This document shows, piece after piece, positions 18,141 through 27,138 of a DNA stretch of 64,000 nt. Both the position numbers and the translations under genes were made by a program. The stretch comes from Acidimicrobiaceae bacterium (lineage in GTDB: Bacteria; Actinomycetota; Acidimicrobiia; Acidimicrobiales; UBA8190): positions 933 to 64,932 of the forward strand of contig PLXQ01000066.1 of assembly GCA_003151475.1 (NCBI GenBank), read 5' to 3'. The notes under the pieces were generated by a model that worked only from the letters and a program-made list of their open reading frames with translations, was not told where the DNA came from and searched no databases. Position 1 is the first letter of the stretch. Each line of letters begins with the position of its first letter.

Positions 18141-18860
18141 CTAGGCGCCCGAACCACTCTCTAACTGGTCGAGGTTGATCGGGTTCTTGGGTATCGCCGA
18201 CGGTTTGGCCGACCCGTAATTATCGAAGGTGATCGTTCCCGTTTCTCCCGGTCCGCCCACGAGCTCGATCATGTACGGGGGACCGCTACTGGCGACGTAC
18301 AGGGTCCCCTTGCGAGAGGCGTCTGTCAGGCCGATCACGGATTGCCCGTTGATGGTGGTGACGGAACGCTTTTGCAGAGTGCCTTGGGGTTGGATGTCTT
18401 TGACCAGGTTCGTCAGGTCGAACAGTTGCGCCAGGCTTCCGAAATCCTTGTTTTCCTTCGTCGTTTCGAGCCACTTCCCGCCGAGCAGCTGTCCCGCCGC
18501 CTGATCGCCGGTGAGCTTCGCCATCGAGGCGGCGCTGCCCGTCAGATAGAGCGTCTTGCCCGACACGATGACCTGAATCGTGGCGCCGCTGTCGGTGATC
18601 GTGCCCCCGCTCCGAACGGACGAGTCAACAAAGTCGAGATCGGTCTTGTCACTACCCGAGGTGATATGGCCGAAGATATGAACGCTCGACGCGCCGCCTG
18701 TCGCCTTCTTGGCGTCGGCGAAGATCTGGTTCGCCGATTTGGCTGACTCACCACTTGTGGCTTTCGAACCGGAGGACGAGCCGCAGGCGGACAGTCCGGC
18801 CATGGTCGAAAGCAGGCCCAGCACGAGCAGGCGCACGACGCGAGACGACGGTCTGGCCAT
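18141..18860 (-). CDS. LppX/LprG-like lipoprotein
   Basis: A 239-residue lipoprotein starting at ATG 18860. The signal RPSSRVVRLLVLGLLSTMAG ends in the lipobox LSAC with the lipidated Cys at about residue 27, followed by a Ser/Gly-rich linker. The mature part (SANQIFADAKKATGGASSVHI, then a DLDFVDSSVRSGGTI strand pair and GTLYVASSGPPYMIELVG) follows the half-barrel pattern of LppX/LprAFG lipoproteins, which carry lipids across the envelope. The match is by pattern only. It is the last host gene before the island boundary 91 bp away. Confidence 0.75.
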   Translation of the reverse strand: MARPSSRVVRLLVLGLLSTMAGLSACGSSSGSKATSGESAKSANQIFADAKKATGGASSVHIFGHITSGSDKTDLDFVDSSVRSGGTITDSGATIQVIVSGKTLYLTGSAASMAKLTGDQAAGQLLGGKWLETTKENKDFGSLAQLFDLTNLVKDIQPQGTLQKRSVTTINGQSVIGLTDASRKGTLYVASSGPPYMIELVGGPGETGTITFDNYGSAKPSAIPKNPINLDQLESGSGA

Positions 18861-18951
18861 TCGTCGATCGTAGTTGTCGAACGTCAATTTCGCCTGATCT
18901 GGACGGGCGGGTCCTCCACCGACAGTGGACCAACCCGAACGCCCCATATTG

Positions 18952-19007
18952 GCGGAGGGAGGGGGATTCGAACCCCCGGGCCTTGTGGGCCAAGGCTTTT
19001 CAAGAGC
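18952..19007 (-). repeat. Left attachment site: displaced 3' part of tRNA-Ser
   Basis: This 56-bp segment is identical to 36441-36496. It reproduces tRNA-Ser(UGA) from the start of the anticodon stem through the variable arm, T-arm and acceptor 3' strand, plus one flanking base. The 5' half of a tRNA is absent, so it is not a functional tRNA gene. It marks the host end of the insertion. Confidence 0.92.
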
Positions 19008-19724
19008 GAACTGACCATTCCCATCACTGATCAGCACTTGCCGAAATGCTCCGTGATATGCACGTTTGTTCTCGACGTTCATCGACGTTTGCGGGCCTTG
19101 TTCGGGAGTTGTAGTCATTTTGTAGTCATGGAGATAGCGCCGTAGTCACCGAGAGTCTCGTGCGCTCGCGGGCTCACCGTTGGCCGATCATCAGGTTGTA
19201 AGGACGTTTATGACAGGAGCAGCATGGGGCAGCTCATCGCAGTTCGGTGCATTGCCACGGCGGTGGTCGTGTTGGTGCCGTCGCCACCATTGCGACAGGT
19301 GGCGACGTGCTGACGCCGAATTGTTGTGACGTGTGTTGGGACGAAAATACCGCACTCAGGAATCGGGAACCACATCCCATTCGTTGCTACACGGCCGGGA
19401 TTTGGTCGAGCCCGCACAATCGAAAAGAACATCACCTTGGTAGTAGGTCACTTGGAGAGCGGCGAGAGCCGCCGAGTCAGACCCACTGCTAATCAGCTGA
19501 AAACCGGCCCCAGGCACGAAATGGCGGACAGCCGACGCCCTCACCAGGCACGTTCCGACCAGGTGGGATAGACGACGACCCGAAAATATAGGCACGTTAT
19601 AGGCACGGGATCGGTGGAGGGTGACTACCGCCGGGCCACCCAAATCGCGAGAACACCGCTTCGTCGGTGGGATTGGCGAACTCGCCAATCGCGCTCAGCT
19701 CGAGGCTGGGAGATGGCCGAGGGT
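19008..19724. other. Non-coding left end of the island with two sets of short direct repeats
   Basis: I see no supported gene in these 717 bases. Three GTAGTCA copies lie at 19111, 19122 and 19142; a fourth is at 36417 beside the right attachment site, so they are candidate arm-type integrase sites. A second set, AGGCACG, occurs at 19512, 19546, 19590 and 19601, the last two only 11 bp apart. This second set may belong to an older recombination region. Confidence 0.45.
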
Positions 19725-21203
19725 CTACTCGGCGGAGAGCACCGGGTCGAGATTGAGCTGGGTCCTCCCACGCATCCCCGCCAGGACCATTGCCATCAGG
19801 GCAATGAGGCCCAGAAAGGCGGCCGACGCTTCGAAGCCGCGGGTCACGAGCGCCACCGAGGCATGCTCGGAGCCGGCCACCAGGCCGAAGACGAGGCTGG
19901 TGAAGGCCAGACCCATGGCCGTGCCCATGCCCCGGGTCATGTTCAGCACACCGCTGGCCAGACCCGACTGTTCCCTCGGTACCGCGCCCATAATGGCGGC
20001 GTTGTTCGGTGGGGTGAACAGACCGAGTCCCACGCCGAGGACGGCCAACTCCGCCACGATGAAGAGCAGTGAGCCGTGGGCGACGATCAGCGCCCCCATC
20101 ATGGTCGCCGAGATGGCCATGCCGGCAACAGTGAGCGGTCGTGCCCCCAGTTTCTCGGCCAAACGCCCGGCGATGGGTGCCGTGATCCCCAAAGCGATCG
20201 GCATGACGCCGAGCATGAGGCCGCTGCGACCCGGACTCAGGTGGAGAGCACGTTCGAGGTAGAAGGGGACCACGAACAAGGTGCCGAAGAGTACGAGGTA
20301 GGAGAGCAGGCCACTGGAGATACCGGCGGCGAACGGGACCCTCTTGAACAGTGTGAGGTCGAGCATCGGATCGGAGGTGCGGCGTTCACGGCCAATGAAC
20401 GCCGCTCCCAGAGCGACGGCCAGGAAGAAGAGGCTGATGATGCCGGGAGAGGTCCAGCCAACGCTGTTGCCGAACGACACCGCCGAAAGCAGAGCGGCTA
20501 CGGCAGGAACGAAGAGACCCAGTCCGAGCCAGTCGAAGGGCACGCGGTCCTGGAGGTGGCGGCTGCGGGGTATGAGAAACCAGGCCATGACCGTGCCGAC
20601 GATACCGACCGGGACGTTCACGAAGAAGATGAGCCGCCAGCCTCCAAGGGCGATGAGCAGTCCGCCGATGGTGGGGCCAAGGGCCAAACCGAGGGCCTGG
20701 GCCGCACCCTGGATGCCGATGCCCCGGCCCAGCTTCTCCCGGGGGAGAGCGAGGACGAGAATGGCCACGCTGTTCGCCTGGATCATGGCTGCCCCCACGC
20801 CCTGGAGGACCCGGAAACCGTCGAGGGCCAGGAGACTGGGGGCCAGAGCACACAAGGCGGAACCAATGATGAAGACGATGAAGCCGTACAAGTAGAGGAG
20901 CTTTCGTCCCACCATGTCGGCCATCCGTCCCACCCCGGTCACCAGACCGACCAGCACCAGGAGGTAAGAAAGGCCCACCCAAGTGACGGACCCGAGGCCG
21001 GCGTGGAAGCTTCTCTGCAGGGTGGGAAGGGCCACGGTCACGATGCTGGCATCGAGCTGGTTCATGAAGGCACCGATGCAGACCGTTACCAGGACCAACC
21101 AGTAGGCGTTGGGTCGGGCGGCGATCGACGGAGGTCGCCGCCGCTCCACCAGAATGCGGCGCCACCCGATATTCGAAGCGCTCTCAGCCGCGGTCGATGT
21201 CAT
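19725..21203 (-). CDS. DHA2-type MFS multidrug efflux transporter
   Basis: A 492-residue protein with about 14 membrane helices. It shows the EmrB/QacA features: NQLDASIVTVALPTLQ in helix 1, GRMADMVGRKLLYL between helices 2 and 3, GFRVLQGVGAAMI in helix 4, and the motif C-like GPTIGGLLIALGGWRLIF. It should export hydrophobic compounds using proton motive force; the substrate is unknown. I prefer ATG 21203 over the upstream TTG. It begins 24 bp after the CstB-like gene on the same strand, so both may be transcribed from the promoter at about 22600. Confidence 0.9.
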   Translation of the reverse strand: MTSTAAESASNIGWRRILVERRRPPSIAARPNAYWLVLVTVCIGAFMNQLDASIVTVALPTLQRSFHAGLGSVTWVGLSYLLVLVGLVTGVGRMADMVGRKLLYLYGFIVFIIGSALCALAPSLLALDGFRVLQGVGAAMIQANSVAILVLALPREKLGRGIGIQGAAQALGLALGPTIGGLLIALGGWRLIFFVNVPVGIVGTVMAWFLIPRSRHLQDRVPFDWLGLGLFVPAVAALLSAVSFGNSVGWTSPGIISLFFLAVALGAAFIGRERRTSDPMLDLTLFKRVPFAAGISSGLLSYLVLFGTLFVVPFYLERALHLSPGRSGLMLGVMPIALGITAPIAGRLAEKLGARPLTVAGMAISATMMGALIVAHGSLLFIVAELAVLGVGLGLFTPPNNAAIMGAVPREQSGLASGVLNMTRGMGTAMGLAFTSLVFGLVAGSEHASVALVTRGFEASAAFLGLIALMAMVLAGMRGRTQLNLDPVLSAE

Positions 21204-21227
21204 TGGCAAGTTCCAGATCGACCTGGA

Positions 21228-22577
21228 TCACTTAGCAACATCGGTCAGTAGGTCCTTGGCGTTTTCGAAGTCGTCGTCAATCAGCACTACGTCGCGCCCG
21301 GCCCGGTCGAGCAGGCTGGCGGCGATGCTGGCGCGGTAGCCCGAGGCGCAATGCACCCAGAGGCGGCCGGCGGGAAGGTCGACGATCCGCTCAAGCAAGC
21401 TGTGCAGGGGAATATGGGCAGACCTGGGAATGTGGCCGTGGCGTCGTTCGTCGTCTCGGCGGACATCGAGCACGACAACACCGGGCTCGCGGGCCAGATC
21501 AACGAACGTCGCCGTCGGGTAGTGGCGGAGCCCGCCGTCAACGGTGAGATCGGCCGGTCGACCGACGGCCGTACCGTCGGGGCGGTCGATCCCGATGCGG
21601 ACGAGCTGTCTCTGAGCCGATGAGATCTGCTCCGCGTTCTCGCCGATGAGGGTGAGAGGCATCTCCCAGGGAATGAGCCACCCCAGATAGGTGGCGAAAT
21701 CCTGGCCGAGGCCGATCCCGATGGTGCCCTCGAGGTGTTCGGCGGCAAAGGCCGTTCGAGACCGCAGGTCGACAACCCATTGGCCGCCGCTGATCCGCCG
21801 ACGGAGTTCTGTGGCGTCGGTTGGTTCGGGAGTCGAGAAATCGACCGGTCCCGGGCCTTGGCGATTGCGTGGGCCCATGTGGGCGTAGTAGCTGGGGAAG
21901 GCCGTGAGACCGGCCACGAGCTTGGCCACGAACTCGTCCTCGTTGTCGATGACGAGGGCGTCGTTGCGGGTGCGCTCGGACCCGACGGTGCTGTCCGTAT
22001 CTGCCGTGGTCGAGCCGGACGAGCAGAAGCTCCCGAACCCGTGCGTTGGGTAGACAGCGACGTCGTCGGCCAGAAGAACAGCCAGGTGCCGAGTCGAGCG
22101 GTACTGAGCCCGGGTGAGCTCGACGGTGCGCTGCGGATCGACCAGGTCGGTGCGCCCGACGCTGCCAAAGAGCAGGGACCCTCCGGTGAACACCACCTCT
22201 GTGCCGTCGCCGTCGTCGACGACATAGGCGACATGTCCGTCGGTGTGGCCCGGGGTCGCCACCACCTTGACGTGGAGTCGTCCGGCCCGGAGTTCATCGC
22301 CGTCAGCCACACCGCGGCGATCGAAGGCCACGTCCTCAGCCGCAGAGACCAGATACGGGGCGCTGTGTCGACGAGCCAGTTCCAGGCCACCGCTCACATA
22401 GTCGTTGTGCACATGGGTCTCGGCCACCAGCGCACAGCGAAGACCGAGGTCAGACAGCAGTTTCTCGATCCTGTCGATGTCACGTTGGGGGTCGATGACG
22501 AGAGCCGTCTCGCCGTCATGGGCCATGTAGCTGCGGTCGCCGAGCTCTTCGGTTGAGACAACCTCCACACGGACCAC
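21228..22577 (-). CDS. CstB-like persulfide dioxygenase/sulfurtransferase (MBL, pseudo-rhodanese, rhodanese)
   Basis: A 449-residue three-domain enzyme. Residues 1-250 are a metallo-beta-lactamase domain with H55, H57 and D59 in THVHNDY and H111 in TPGHTDGH. The usual HxHxDH ends in Tyr60. Residues 265-350 form a rhodanese-like domain with no Cys in its loop. Residues 365-449 are a rhodanese domain with C410 in VHCASGYRAS. This order and length match Staphylococcus CstB, which oxidises low-molecular-weight persulfides to thiosulfate using Fe(II). C185 (GFGSFCSS) lies in the MBL domain, where CstB also has a functional Cys; I have not aligned them. A GTG start (22577) is assumed. Confidence 0.85.
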   Translation of the reverse strand: MVRVEVVSTEELGDRSYMAHDGETALVIDPQRDIDRIEKLLSDLGLRCALVAETHVHNDYVSGGLELARRHSAPYLVSAAEDVAFDRRGVADGDELRAGRLHVKVVATPGHTDGHVAYVVDDGDGTEVVFTGGSLLFGSVGRTDLVDPQRTVELTRAQYRSTRHLAVLLADDVAVYPTHGFGSFCSSGSTTADTDSTVGSERTRNDALVIDNEDEFVAKLVAGLTAFPSYYAHMGPRNRQGPGPVDFSTPEPTDATELRRRISGGQWVVDLRSRTAFAAEHLEGTIGIGLGQDFATYLGWLIPWEMPLTLIGENAEQISSAQRQLVRIGIDRPDGTAVGRPADLTVDGGLRHYPTATFVDLAREPGVVVLDVRRDDERRHGHIPRSAHIPLHSLLERIVDLPAGRLWVHCASGYRASIAASLLDRAGRDVVLIDDDFENAKDLLTDVAK

Positions 22578-22604
22578 GACGGCTCCCTCGATCGAAAGTT
22601 GCCT

Positions 22605-22626
22605 CTACATACCAATGTAGGTACAT
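22605..22626. promoter_or_regulatory. Palindromic operator region between the CstB-like and GntR genes
   Basis: ATACC-AATGTA-GGTAC (22609-22624) matches, with one change, the ATACC-N6-GGTAT palindrome found three times elsewhere in the island. Overlapping it are CTACAT-N4-ATGTAG (22605-22620) and ATGTA-GG-TACAT (22615-22626). It lies 32 bp before the CstB-like start and about 50 bp before the divergent GntR gene. Both the CstR-like repressor and the GntR protein could bind here. Confidence 0.6.
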
Positions 22627-22674
22627 TTAACCACGAAGTCCGGCCTCTCACCCCTCGTGGAGCCAAACTGGAGA

Positions 22675-23463
22675 ATGGCAGTGGACACAGGCGGATCTTC
22701 CTGGCAGTTGGACCGAGAGAGCCCGGTGCCGCTGTGGGCACAGTTGCACGACGACCTCCGGCGACGTCTGGAGGCAGGAGAGTTCGCCGAGACGTTCCCA
22801 GCCGAGATGGCACTCGTCGCCCAGTACGAGGTCAGTCGGAATACGGTTCGTGAGGCGATGCGTCGACTGCGAAGTGACGGCGTGGTCGTGGCCGCCCGGG
22901 GACGCCGACCCCGGCTGGCGGGCGAGACAGCGATCGTCCAACCCCTCGGCGCCCTCTACAGCCTGTTCGCCTCGGTGGAGGCATCGGGGCTGGAGCAGCG
23001 CAGCGTGGTCCGGGCCCTCGACATTCGAACCGACGCCGACGCCGCATCCCGCCTCGATCGGTCACCGACGTCCGCGTTGCTGTTCCTGGAGCGGCTGCGC
23101 CTCGCCGGGGGTGAACCCCTCGCCCTCGACCGCGTCTGGATGCCGGCGGAACTCGGTGCGCCGTTGCTCGAGGTGGACTTCTCTCACACCGGCTTCTACG
23201 ACGAGTTGCTCGATCGCGCCGGCGTGTCCCTAACGGGCGGGCGCGAACAAATCCGCGCTGTTGTGCCCGACGCCGAGGACAGCGCTCTGCTCGGCCTCGT
23301 ACAGGACGTGGCTGCCCTGGCCATCGATCGGCTCGGTTGCGCGAAGGACGGACCCGTCGAGTGGCGTCACACCCTCGTACGCGGCGATCGGTTCAGTGTG
23401 GTGGCCGAGTTCTCGGCGCGCGACGGGTATCAGTTTGACCTCGACGGATTGTCACGGCCATAA
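22675..23463 (+). CDS. GntR-family (HutC/UTRA subfamily) transcriptional regulator
   Basis: A protein of about 262 residues. The N-terminal winged helix is clear: PLWAQLHDDLRRRLEAGEFAE, then LVAQYEVSRNTVREAMRRL. The C-terminal part (ERLRLAGGEPLALDRVWMPAEL, later FYDELLDRAGV) matches a UTRA ligand domain. The start is uncertain: ATG 22675 is shown, but GGAG at 22669 is better spaced for GTG 22681, and GTG 22657 is also open. It is divergent from the CstB-like gene over a 97-bp intergenic region full of palindromes, so it may regulate that promoter. The ligand is unknown. Confidence 0.88.
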   Translation: MAVDTGGSSWQLDRESPVPLWAQLHDDLRRRLEAGEFAETFPAEMALVAQYEVSRNTVREAMRRLRSDGVVVAARGRRPRLAGETAIVQPLGALYSLFASVEASGLEQRSVVRALDIRTDADAASRLDRSPTSALLFLERLRLAGGEPLALDRVWMPAELGAPLLEVDFSHTGFYDELLDRAGVSLTGGREQIRAVVPDAEDSALLGLVQDVAALAIDRLGCAKDGPVEWRHTLVRGDRFSVVAEFSARDGYQFDLDGLSRP

Positions 23464-23616
23464 GCCAAAAGACGCGCTGGTGCTCCGCCCGACAGCGGTG
23501 CAGATTGCCTAGAATGCGCCCAGGCTCGGTCCAACGTGGTGATTGGCGACGGCAATCTGCGATCGGTTGAAACCGACATTTCATCACGACGCGACCTTCA
23601 ACGACCTTGAGCCGAG

Positions 23617-23880
23617 TCACGTCAATGTCCCGCTGGCCAGTTGTAGCCCGAGACTGGTCGCTGCCACCACGAACCACAACACGGCACCGAGGGCGAGGGG
23701 TCTGAACCCTGCTCGCCGGATATCACGAAGTCCGGTGGACAGGCCGATGGGCGGCCAGTGCGATGGTGATCATCAGCTGGGCCATGTCTGGAAGGTCGTC
23801 GAGCATCGAGGACCGCTGTGCGTATTGGGGAGGTCCAGCTGAAGAGTGCCAAGAATCGCCTGGGGCACGGTCCTCCAGGC
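23617..23880 (-). pseudogene. Decayed C-terminus of a YeiH-type (UPF0324) membrane transporter
   Basis: On the minus strand the last 44 codons read IGLSTGLRDIRRAGFRPLA followed by LGAVLWFVVAATSLGLQ, ending at TGA 23619-23617. This is the conserved last loop and helix of YeiH/UPF0324 putative sulfate/sulfite exporters. The preceding part, LDDLPDMAQLMITIALAA, is in another frame because of an extra C near 23747. A further hydrophobic segment upstream (FLALFSWTSPI) is in a third frame. At least two indels and no N-terminal half mean this is a remnant. It stands close to sulfur genes, where an exporter would be expected. Confidence 0.6.
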
Positions 23881-24184
23881 GGGACCTCTTGTTATTTCGA
23901 TTTGAGGGTAGGTCTTTTGCCCGGGCTCCCCTTGGCACCCGCCCGGCCAAGTTCGGCAGATGTTTTCCTTGACGTGAGATCCGCCGCAAAGTGAACCACT
24001 ATCCGTACGCCGGAATCCTTATTCTGACGGCCGCAGGACGGGCATCGAACCTCATAGATCACCGATTGACGTGCGAAGCTTCATCATCCCGCCGGGCATG
24101 CTTCCTGCACAGCCACCAACGTGCACGTCCAGGCGGGTCCACGCGTTGCGGACGACCGGGAACATCGTGGCTAGGAGCCGCCCT
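23881..24184. other. Gap without a recognisable gene
   Basis: About 300 bases between the YeiH remnant and the methyltransferase gene show no coding pattern, palindrome or terminator I can support. It may be further decayed transporter sequence, as it lies upstream of the remnant on the same strand. Confidence 0.4.
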
Positions 24185-24904
24185 TCAGGGTCGTCTACCG
24201 CCGTAGATGACGTGGTCGAGCTGCTTCCAATAGACGTCGACACCCTCGAAGCCCGCTTCCTCCAGGAGGTCGAGCTGAGGGGCGAGAGGGATCATGTATC
24301 GAACGTGGTTCTCGTGGCGGGACTGCTCTCCGGGCGTTCGATTCTCCCGTTTCGCTGCTGCTTCGGGGTCACGGCGGTCCCCGGCCCGCAACCAGGCTGC
24401 CTCGACCACTGCATCCTCGGTCGTGACAGGGTCGTAGTTGAAGTACCAGCCCCCGGGAAGCAGGTGCTCCAGGATCTCGGCGAACAACTGCCCCTTGCGC
24501 TTATCGGGGAGGTGATGGACGCAGAGTGACGAGATGACTGCGTCGACCTCACTCGGGATCTCCGCTGGCCAGGGGCCGCGAGCGAGATCGAACTCGACAT
24601 AGGTATAGCGATCCCCGAAGGCGGAGAGCTCTCGCCGCCCTTGCTCCATCATCTGCAAGGAGTAGTCGGCCAGGATGGCTCGTGCGCCGGGGAAGTAGTC
24701 GAGGACCACCCGAGCGGCAGCGCCGGTCCCAGCGCCCAGGTCGACGAAGGTGAACTGCTGGTCCTTGTCGAAGGGAAGCAGCTCAGCCATGAGCCGGCGC
24801 TCGTCGGCGCGTCGGCGCTCACGGTCCTCGGCCGTCGATACCCAGTGCGAGATCGCAGCATCAGACTTCCAGATGGCCTCGTTCGTATCAGCGCTGTCAG
24901 GCAT
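24185..24904 (-). CDS. Class I SAM-dependent methyltransferase
   Basis: A 239-residue protein. Motif I is FVDLGAGTGAAARVV (about 53-67), an acidic motif follows in AILADYSLQMM, and the post-motif strand is VDAVISSLCVHHLPD with the typical H-H-L-P. GGWYFNYDPVTTEDAV follows. This places it in the Methyltransf_25-like group. The substrate cannot be deduced. It is on the opposite strand to its neighbours and may be autonomous. The start at ATG 24904 lacks a striking ribosome site. Confidence 0.88.
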   Translation of the reverse strand: MPDSADTNEAIWKSDAAISHWVSTAEDRERRRADERRLMAELLPFDKDQQFTFVDLGAGTGAAARVVLDYFPGARAILADYSLQMMEQGRRELSAFGDRYTYVEFDLARGPWPAEIPSEVDAVISSLCVHHLPDKRKGQLFAEILEHLLPGGWYFNYDPVTTEDAVVEAAWLRAGDRRDPEAAAKRENRTPGEQSRHENHVRYMIPLAPQLDLLEEAGFEGVDVYWKQLDHVIYGGRRP

Positions 24905-25071
24905 ACCGGAACGCTACCGGCCCGGCGCACGGCGGAGTTCGTCGAACCGGGCGGTCCGTCCGGCCTCATCAGTCGAAGCAACTGCCACCGACCTGAGAGC
25001 AGGCGCTCACCCGTCGTTCGAGCCGAGCGTTCCCGAGGTTCATCGGTGGATTGGGTCGGTACTCTGGCGAC

Positions 25072-25689
25072 ATGGGTCTCTACCGCGAGCACATCCTCCC
25101 AGTCCTGGTCGACCGAGCGTGTGGGACCGCCGGACTCAAGAAGTGGCGAAGCCAACTGTCCAGTGGATTGTCCGGACGAGTCCTCGAGATCGGGTTTGGC
25201 TCGGGCCTCAATGTCGAGCACTACCCATCAACAGTTGAGAAGGTCCTTGCGGTCGAACCGTCAGCCAAAGGCTTTCGGATTGCGCAGCGTCGGATTGACA
25301 ACTCATCGGTGCCGGTGGAGCTCGTCGGGCTCGACGGTCAGTCGATCCCACTGCCTGATGACTCCTGCGACGATGCTCTTTGCACCTTCGCCCTGTGCAC
25401 GATTCCCGATACCGACGCCGCCTTGGCGGAGGTCCTACGGGTGCTCCGTCCAGGAGGCCGATTCCACTTCCTCGAGCACGGCCTTGCTCCTGACGCGGGC
25501 GTGGCGGCGTGGCAGCGCCGTCTGGAACCTCTCCAGCGCCGGGTGGCCGATGGCTGTCATCTCACCCGTGATCCCGTAGCCCTGGTTCGGGGCGCCGGCT
25601 TCACCCTCGACGACGTTGACCAGCGCTACGGCGTTGGACCAAAGCCCTGGAGTTGGTTCACTCGGGGGGTGGCGGTCAATCCCGGATAG
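25072..25689 (+). CDS. Class I SAM-dependent methyltransferase (UbiE-like)
   Basis: A 205-residue protein starting at ATG 25072. It shows VLEIGFGSGLNVEHYP (motif I), VEPSAKGF (acidic loop), ALCTFALCTIPDTDAAL, then EVLRVLRPGGRFHFLEHG and a C-terminal W-Q-R-x-L-x-P-L-x-R block. The pattern YREHILPxLxD at the start with LEHG late is typical of small methyltransferases annotated as phospholipid or UbiE-type; the true substrate is not known. It is divergent from the other methyltransferase gene across 167 bp. Confidence 0.88.
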   Translation: MGLYREHILPVLVDRACGTAGLKKWRSQLSSGLSGRVLEIGFGSGLNVEHYPSTVEKVLAVEPSAKGFRIAQRRIDNSSVPVELVGLDGQSIPLPDDSCDDALCTFALCTIPDTDAALAEVLRVLRPGGRFHFLEHGLAPDAGVAAWQRRLEPLQRRVADGCHLTRDPVALVRGAGFTLDDVDQRYGVGPKPWSWFTRGVAVNPG

Positions 25690-25839
25690 TGCCAAGTGTC
25701 CATCCATCGTCGGACCAACGACGCGAATGACCATCGCGGCGTGAACCTCGCGGAGGCGGATTGCCGGATCAGCGCGCGCCTTCGACCGAAGATCAGGATT
25801 GACGGCCCGGCATGGCTGCCGGAGTGAGATGCTTGGGAT

Positions 25840-26313
25840 GTGACCTACGCCCTGCACCCTGACGTAGGACCTCTCGCTGCCCTCTTGGGGACCTGGACTG
25901 GGTCAGGCCACGGAGAGTATCCGACGATCGAAGCGTTCGACTACGAGGAGACCATCAACTTCTCGCACGTCGGCAAGCCGTTCCTCGCCTACACCCAGTC
26001 GACGAAACACGCTGCTGACGGTCGCCTGCTCCACGGCGAGACTGGCTTCTGGCGCATGGCGCGCCCTGGCTGGGCCGAGGTCATCATCTCGCACCCAACG
26101 GGAATAGCGGAGGTTGCCGAGGGCACCGTTGCCGGTTCCGCCATCCTGCTCCGATCGACAGCAATCGCGCGCACCTCAACAGCCAAGGAGGTAACGGTCG
26201 TCGAACGAGACTTAACCATCGACAGTGACACGCTTCGGTACTCGCTGCGGATGGCAGCTGTCGGTCAGCCACTCGCACTTCACCTTGCTGCGGAGCTCCA
26301 TCGCGTTGGATAG
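25840..26313 (+). CDS. Nitrobindin-like (THAP4/FABP-type) heme-binding protein
   Basis: A 157-residue protein with a GTG start at 25840. The family signature G-x-W-x-G-x-G-x-G-x-Y-P-x-I is present near residue 17 ([14 protein letters not shown]), followed by a beta-barrel pattern and the GETGFWR strand. Nitrobindins bind ferric heme through a His near the C-terminus; H148 in [10 protein letters not shown] is the candidate. They react with NO and peroxynitrite. Full length for the family. Its place next to sulfur-stress genes is suggestive, but no shared operator was found upstream. Confidence 0.87.
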   Translation: MTYALHPDVGPLAALLGTWTGSGHGEYPTIEAFDYEETINFSHVGKPFLAYTQSTKHAADGRLLHGETGFWRMARPGWAEVIISHPTGIAEVAEGTVAGSAILLRSTAIARTSTAKEVTVVERDLTIDSDTLRYSLRMAAVGQPLALHLAAELHRVG

Positions 26314-26652
26314 GCAGTCGCACTCGGAACTGCCGAAGCCTGTGGCGGTGGTGTCCCGTTGTGGTCTCTCGGTCGTGGGGAACGGACGAGGACGGTCGCT
26401 TTCGGATCGAAACTGCGCCTCCAGGAGTGAATCTCAACCTCTGGCGGAACTGACATGGCTTCGACCTTGCAGGCCGAGACCTCAGGAGCCATTCATCGGT
26501 CCATCTCGGACCTGGGGATTCAAGGGGGGGCTCAACGGAGATGGGGCGCCGCCTCCCGCCGACAGCACCACCCGCACAGGTGGAGGCACCGGCACAGTTG
26601 GCAGGGTGCCTCGGTACGCTGTCACCATGGTGGAGTCGCCCGAGCGCTCGTG
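26314..26652. other. Gap without a recognisable gene
   Basis: About 340 bases between the nitrobindin-like and Nudix genes. Open frames run through it but have no motif and biased composition, so I treat it as non-coding. No terminator or operator was recognised. Confidence 0.4.
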
Positions 26653-27138
26653 GTGACCGATCGGAAGGCGGTCGAGCCGCAACTCCCTGAAGTGGGTGCG
26701 GAGCCTCCACTCACGGAGCAGGAGTTCCGCGAGATCTACGCCAAGGTTCCACGCCTCACTGTTGAGGTCGTCATCCAGAGTCCGCTCGGCATTCTCTTGA
26801 CGAAGCGTACGGAAGGGCCGTGCTCGGGACTGTGGCACATCCCTGGGGGCACGGTGCGGTTCGGCGAGCCGGTGGTCGCCGCAGTCGAACGGGTCGCATT
26901 AATGGAACTCGGCTTGGAGATCGAAGCGGGGCCGCTCCTCGGCTACATCGAGTACCCGAGCCACTACCTCAACGGGTTGGACTCACCCGTCGGCATTGCA
27001 TTCCTCTGCCACGTCGACGTTGACCTGAGGGCCGACGCCATGTCCGGACGAGGGTGGTTCACGGCGCCACCCGACCCCATGCACACGGAGCAGGTCGACT
27101 TCCTGACCGAGCACGGACTCCTCGTAGCGGACCGGTAG
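26653..27138 (+). CDS. Nudix hydrolase resembling GDP-mannose mannosyl hydrolase
   Basis: A protein of about 161 residues from GTG 26653; the exact start is uncertain. The Nudix region GGTVRFGE...AVERVALMELGLEI departs from the consensus REUxEExGU: the first Glu after Arg is Val and the first of the EE pair is Met. The same kind of change is characteristic of E. coli Gmm/NudD, a GDP-mannose hydrolase (ERLTMAELGL). The opening LPEVGAEPPLTEQEFREIYAKVPRLTVE also fits that group. I therefore suggest sugar-nucleotide hydrolysis at the glycosyl bond, not a housecleaning pyrophosphatase. Confidence 0.75.
   Translation: MTDRKAVEPQLPEVGAEPPLTEQEFREIYAKVPRLTVEVVIQSPLGILLTKRTEGPCSGLWHIPGGTVRFGEPVVAAVERVALMELGLEIEAGPLLGYIEYPSHYLNGLDSPVGIAFLCHVDVDLRADAMSGRGWFTAPPDPMHTEQVDFLTEHGLLVADR

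Noticed and set aside
18952-19007. Apparent tRNA-Ser gene at the left island end
   Set aside because: Only the 3' part from the anticodon stem onward is present; the 5' half is missing, so it is an attachment-site remnant.
19356-19688. 110-codon minus-strand frame at the island left end
   Set aside because: No motif, irregular composition, and it overlaps the AGGCACG repeats; treated as non-coding.
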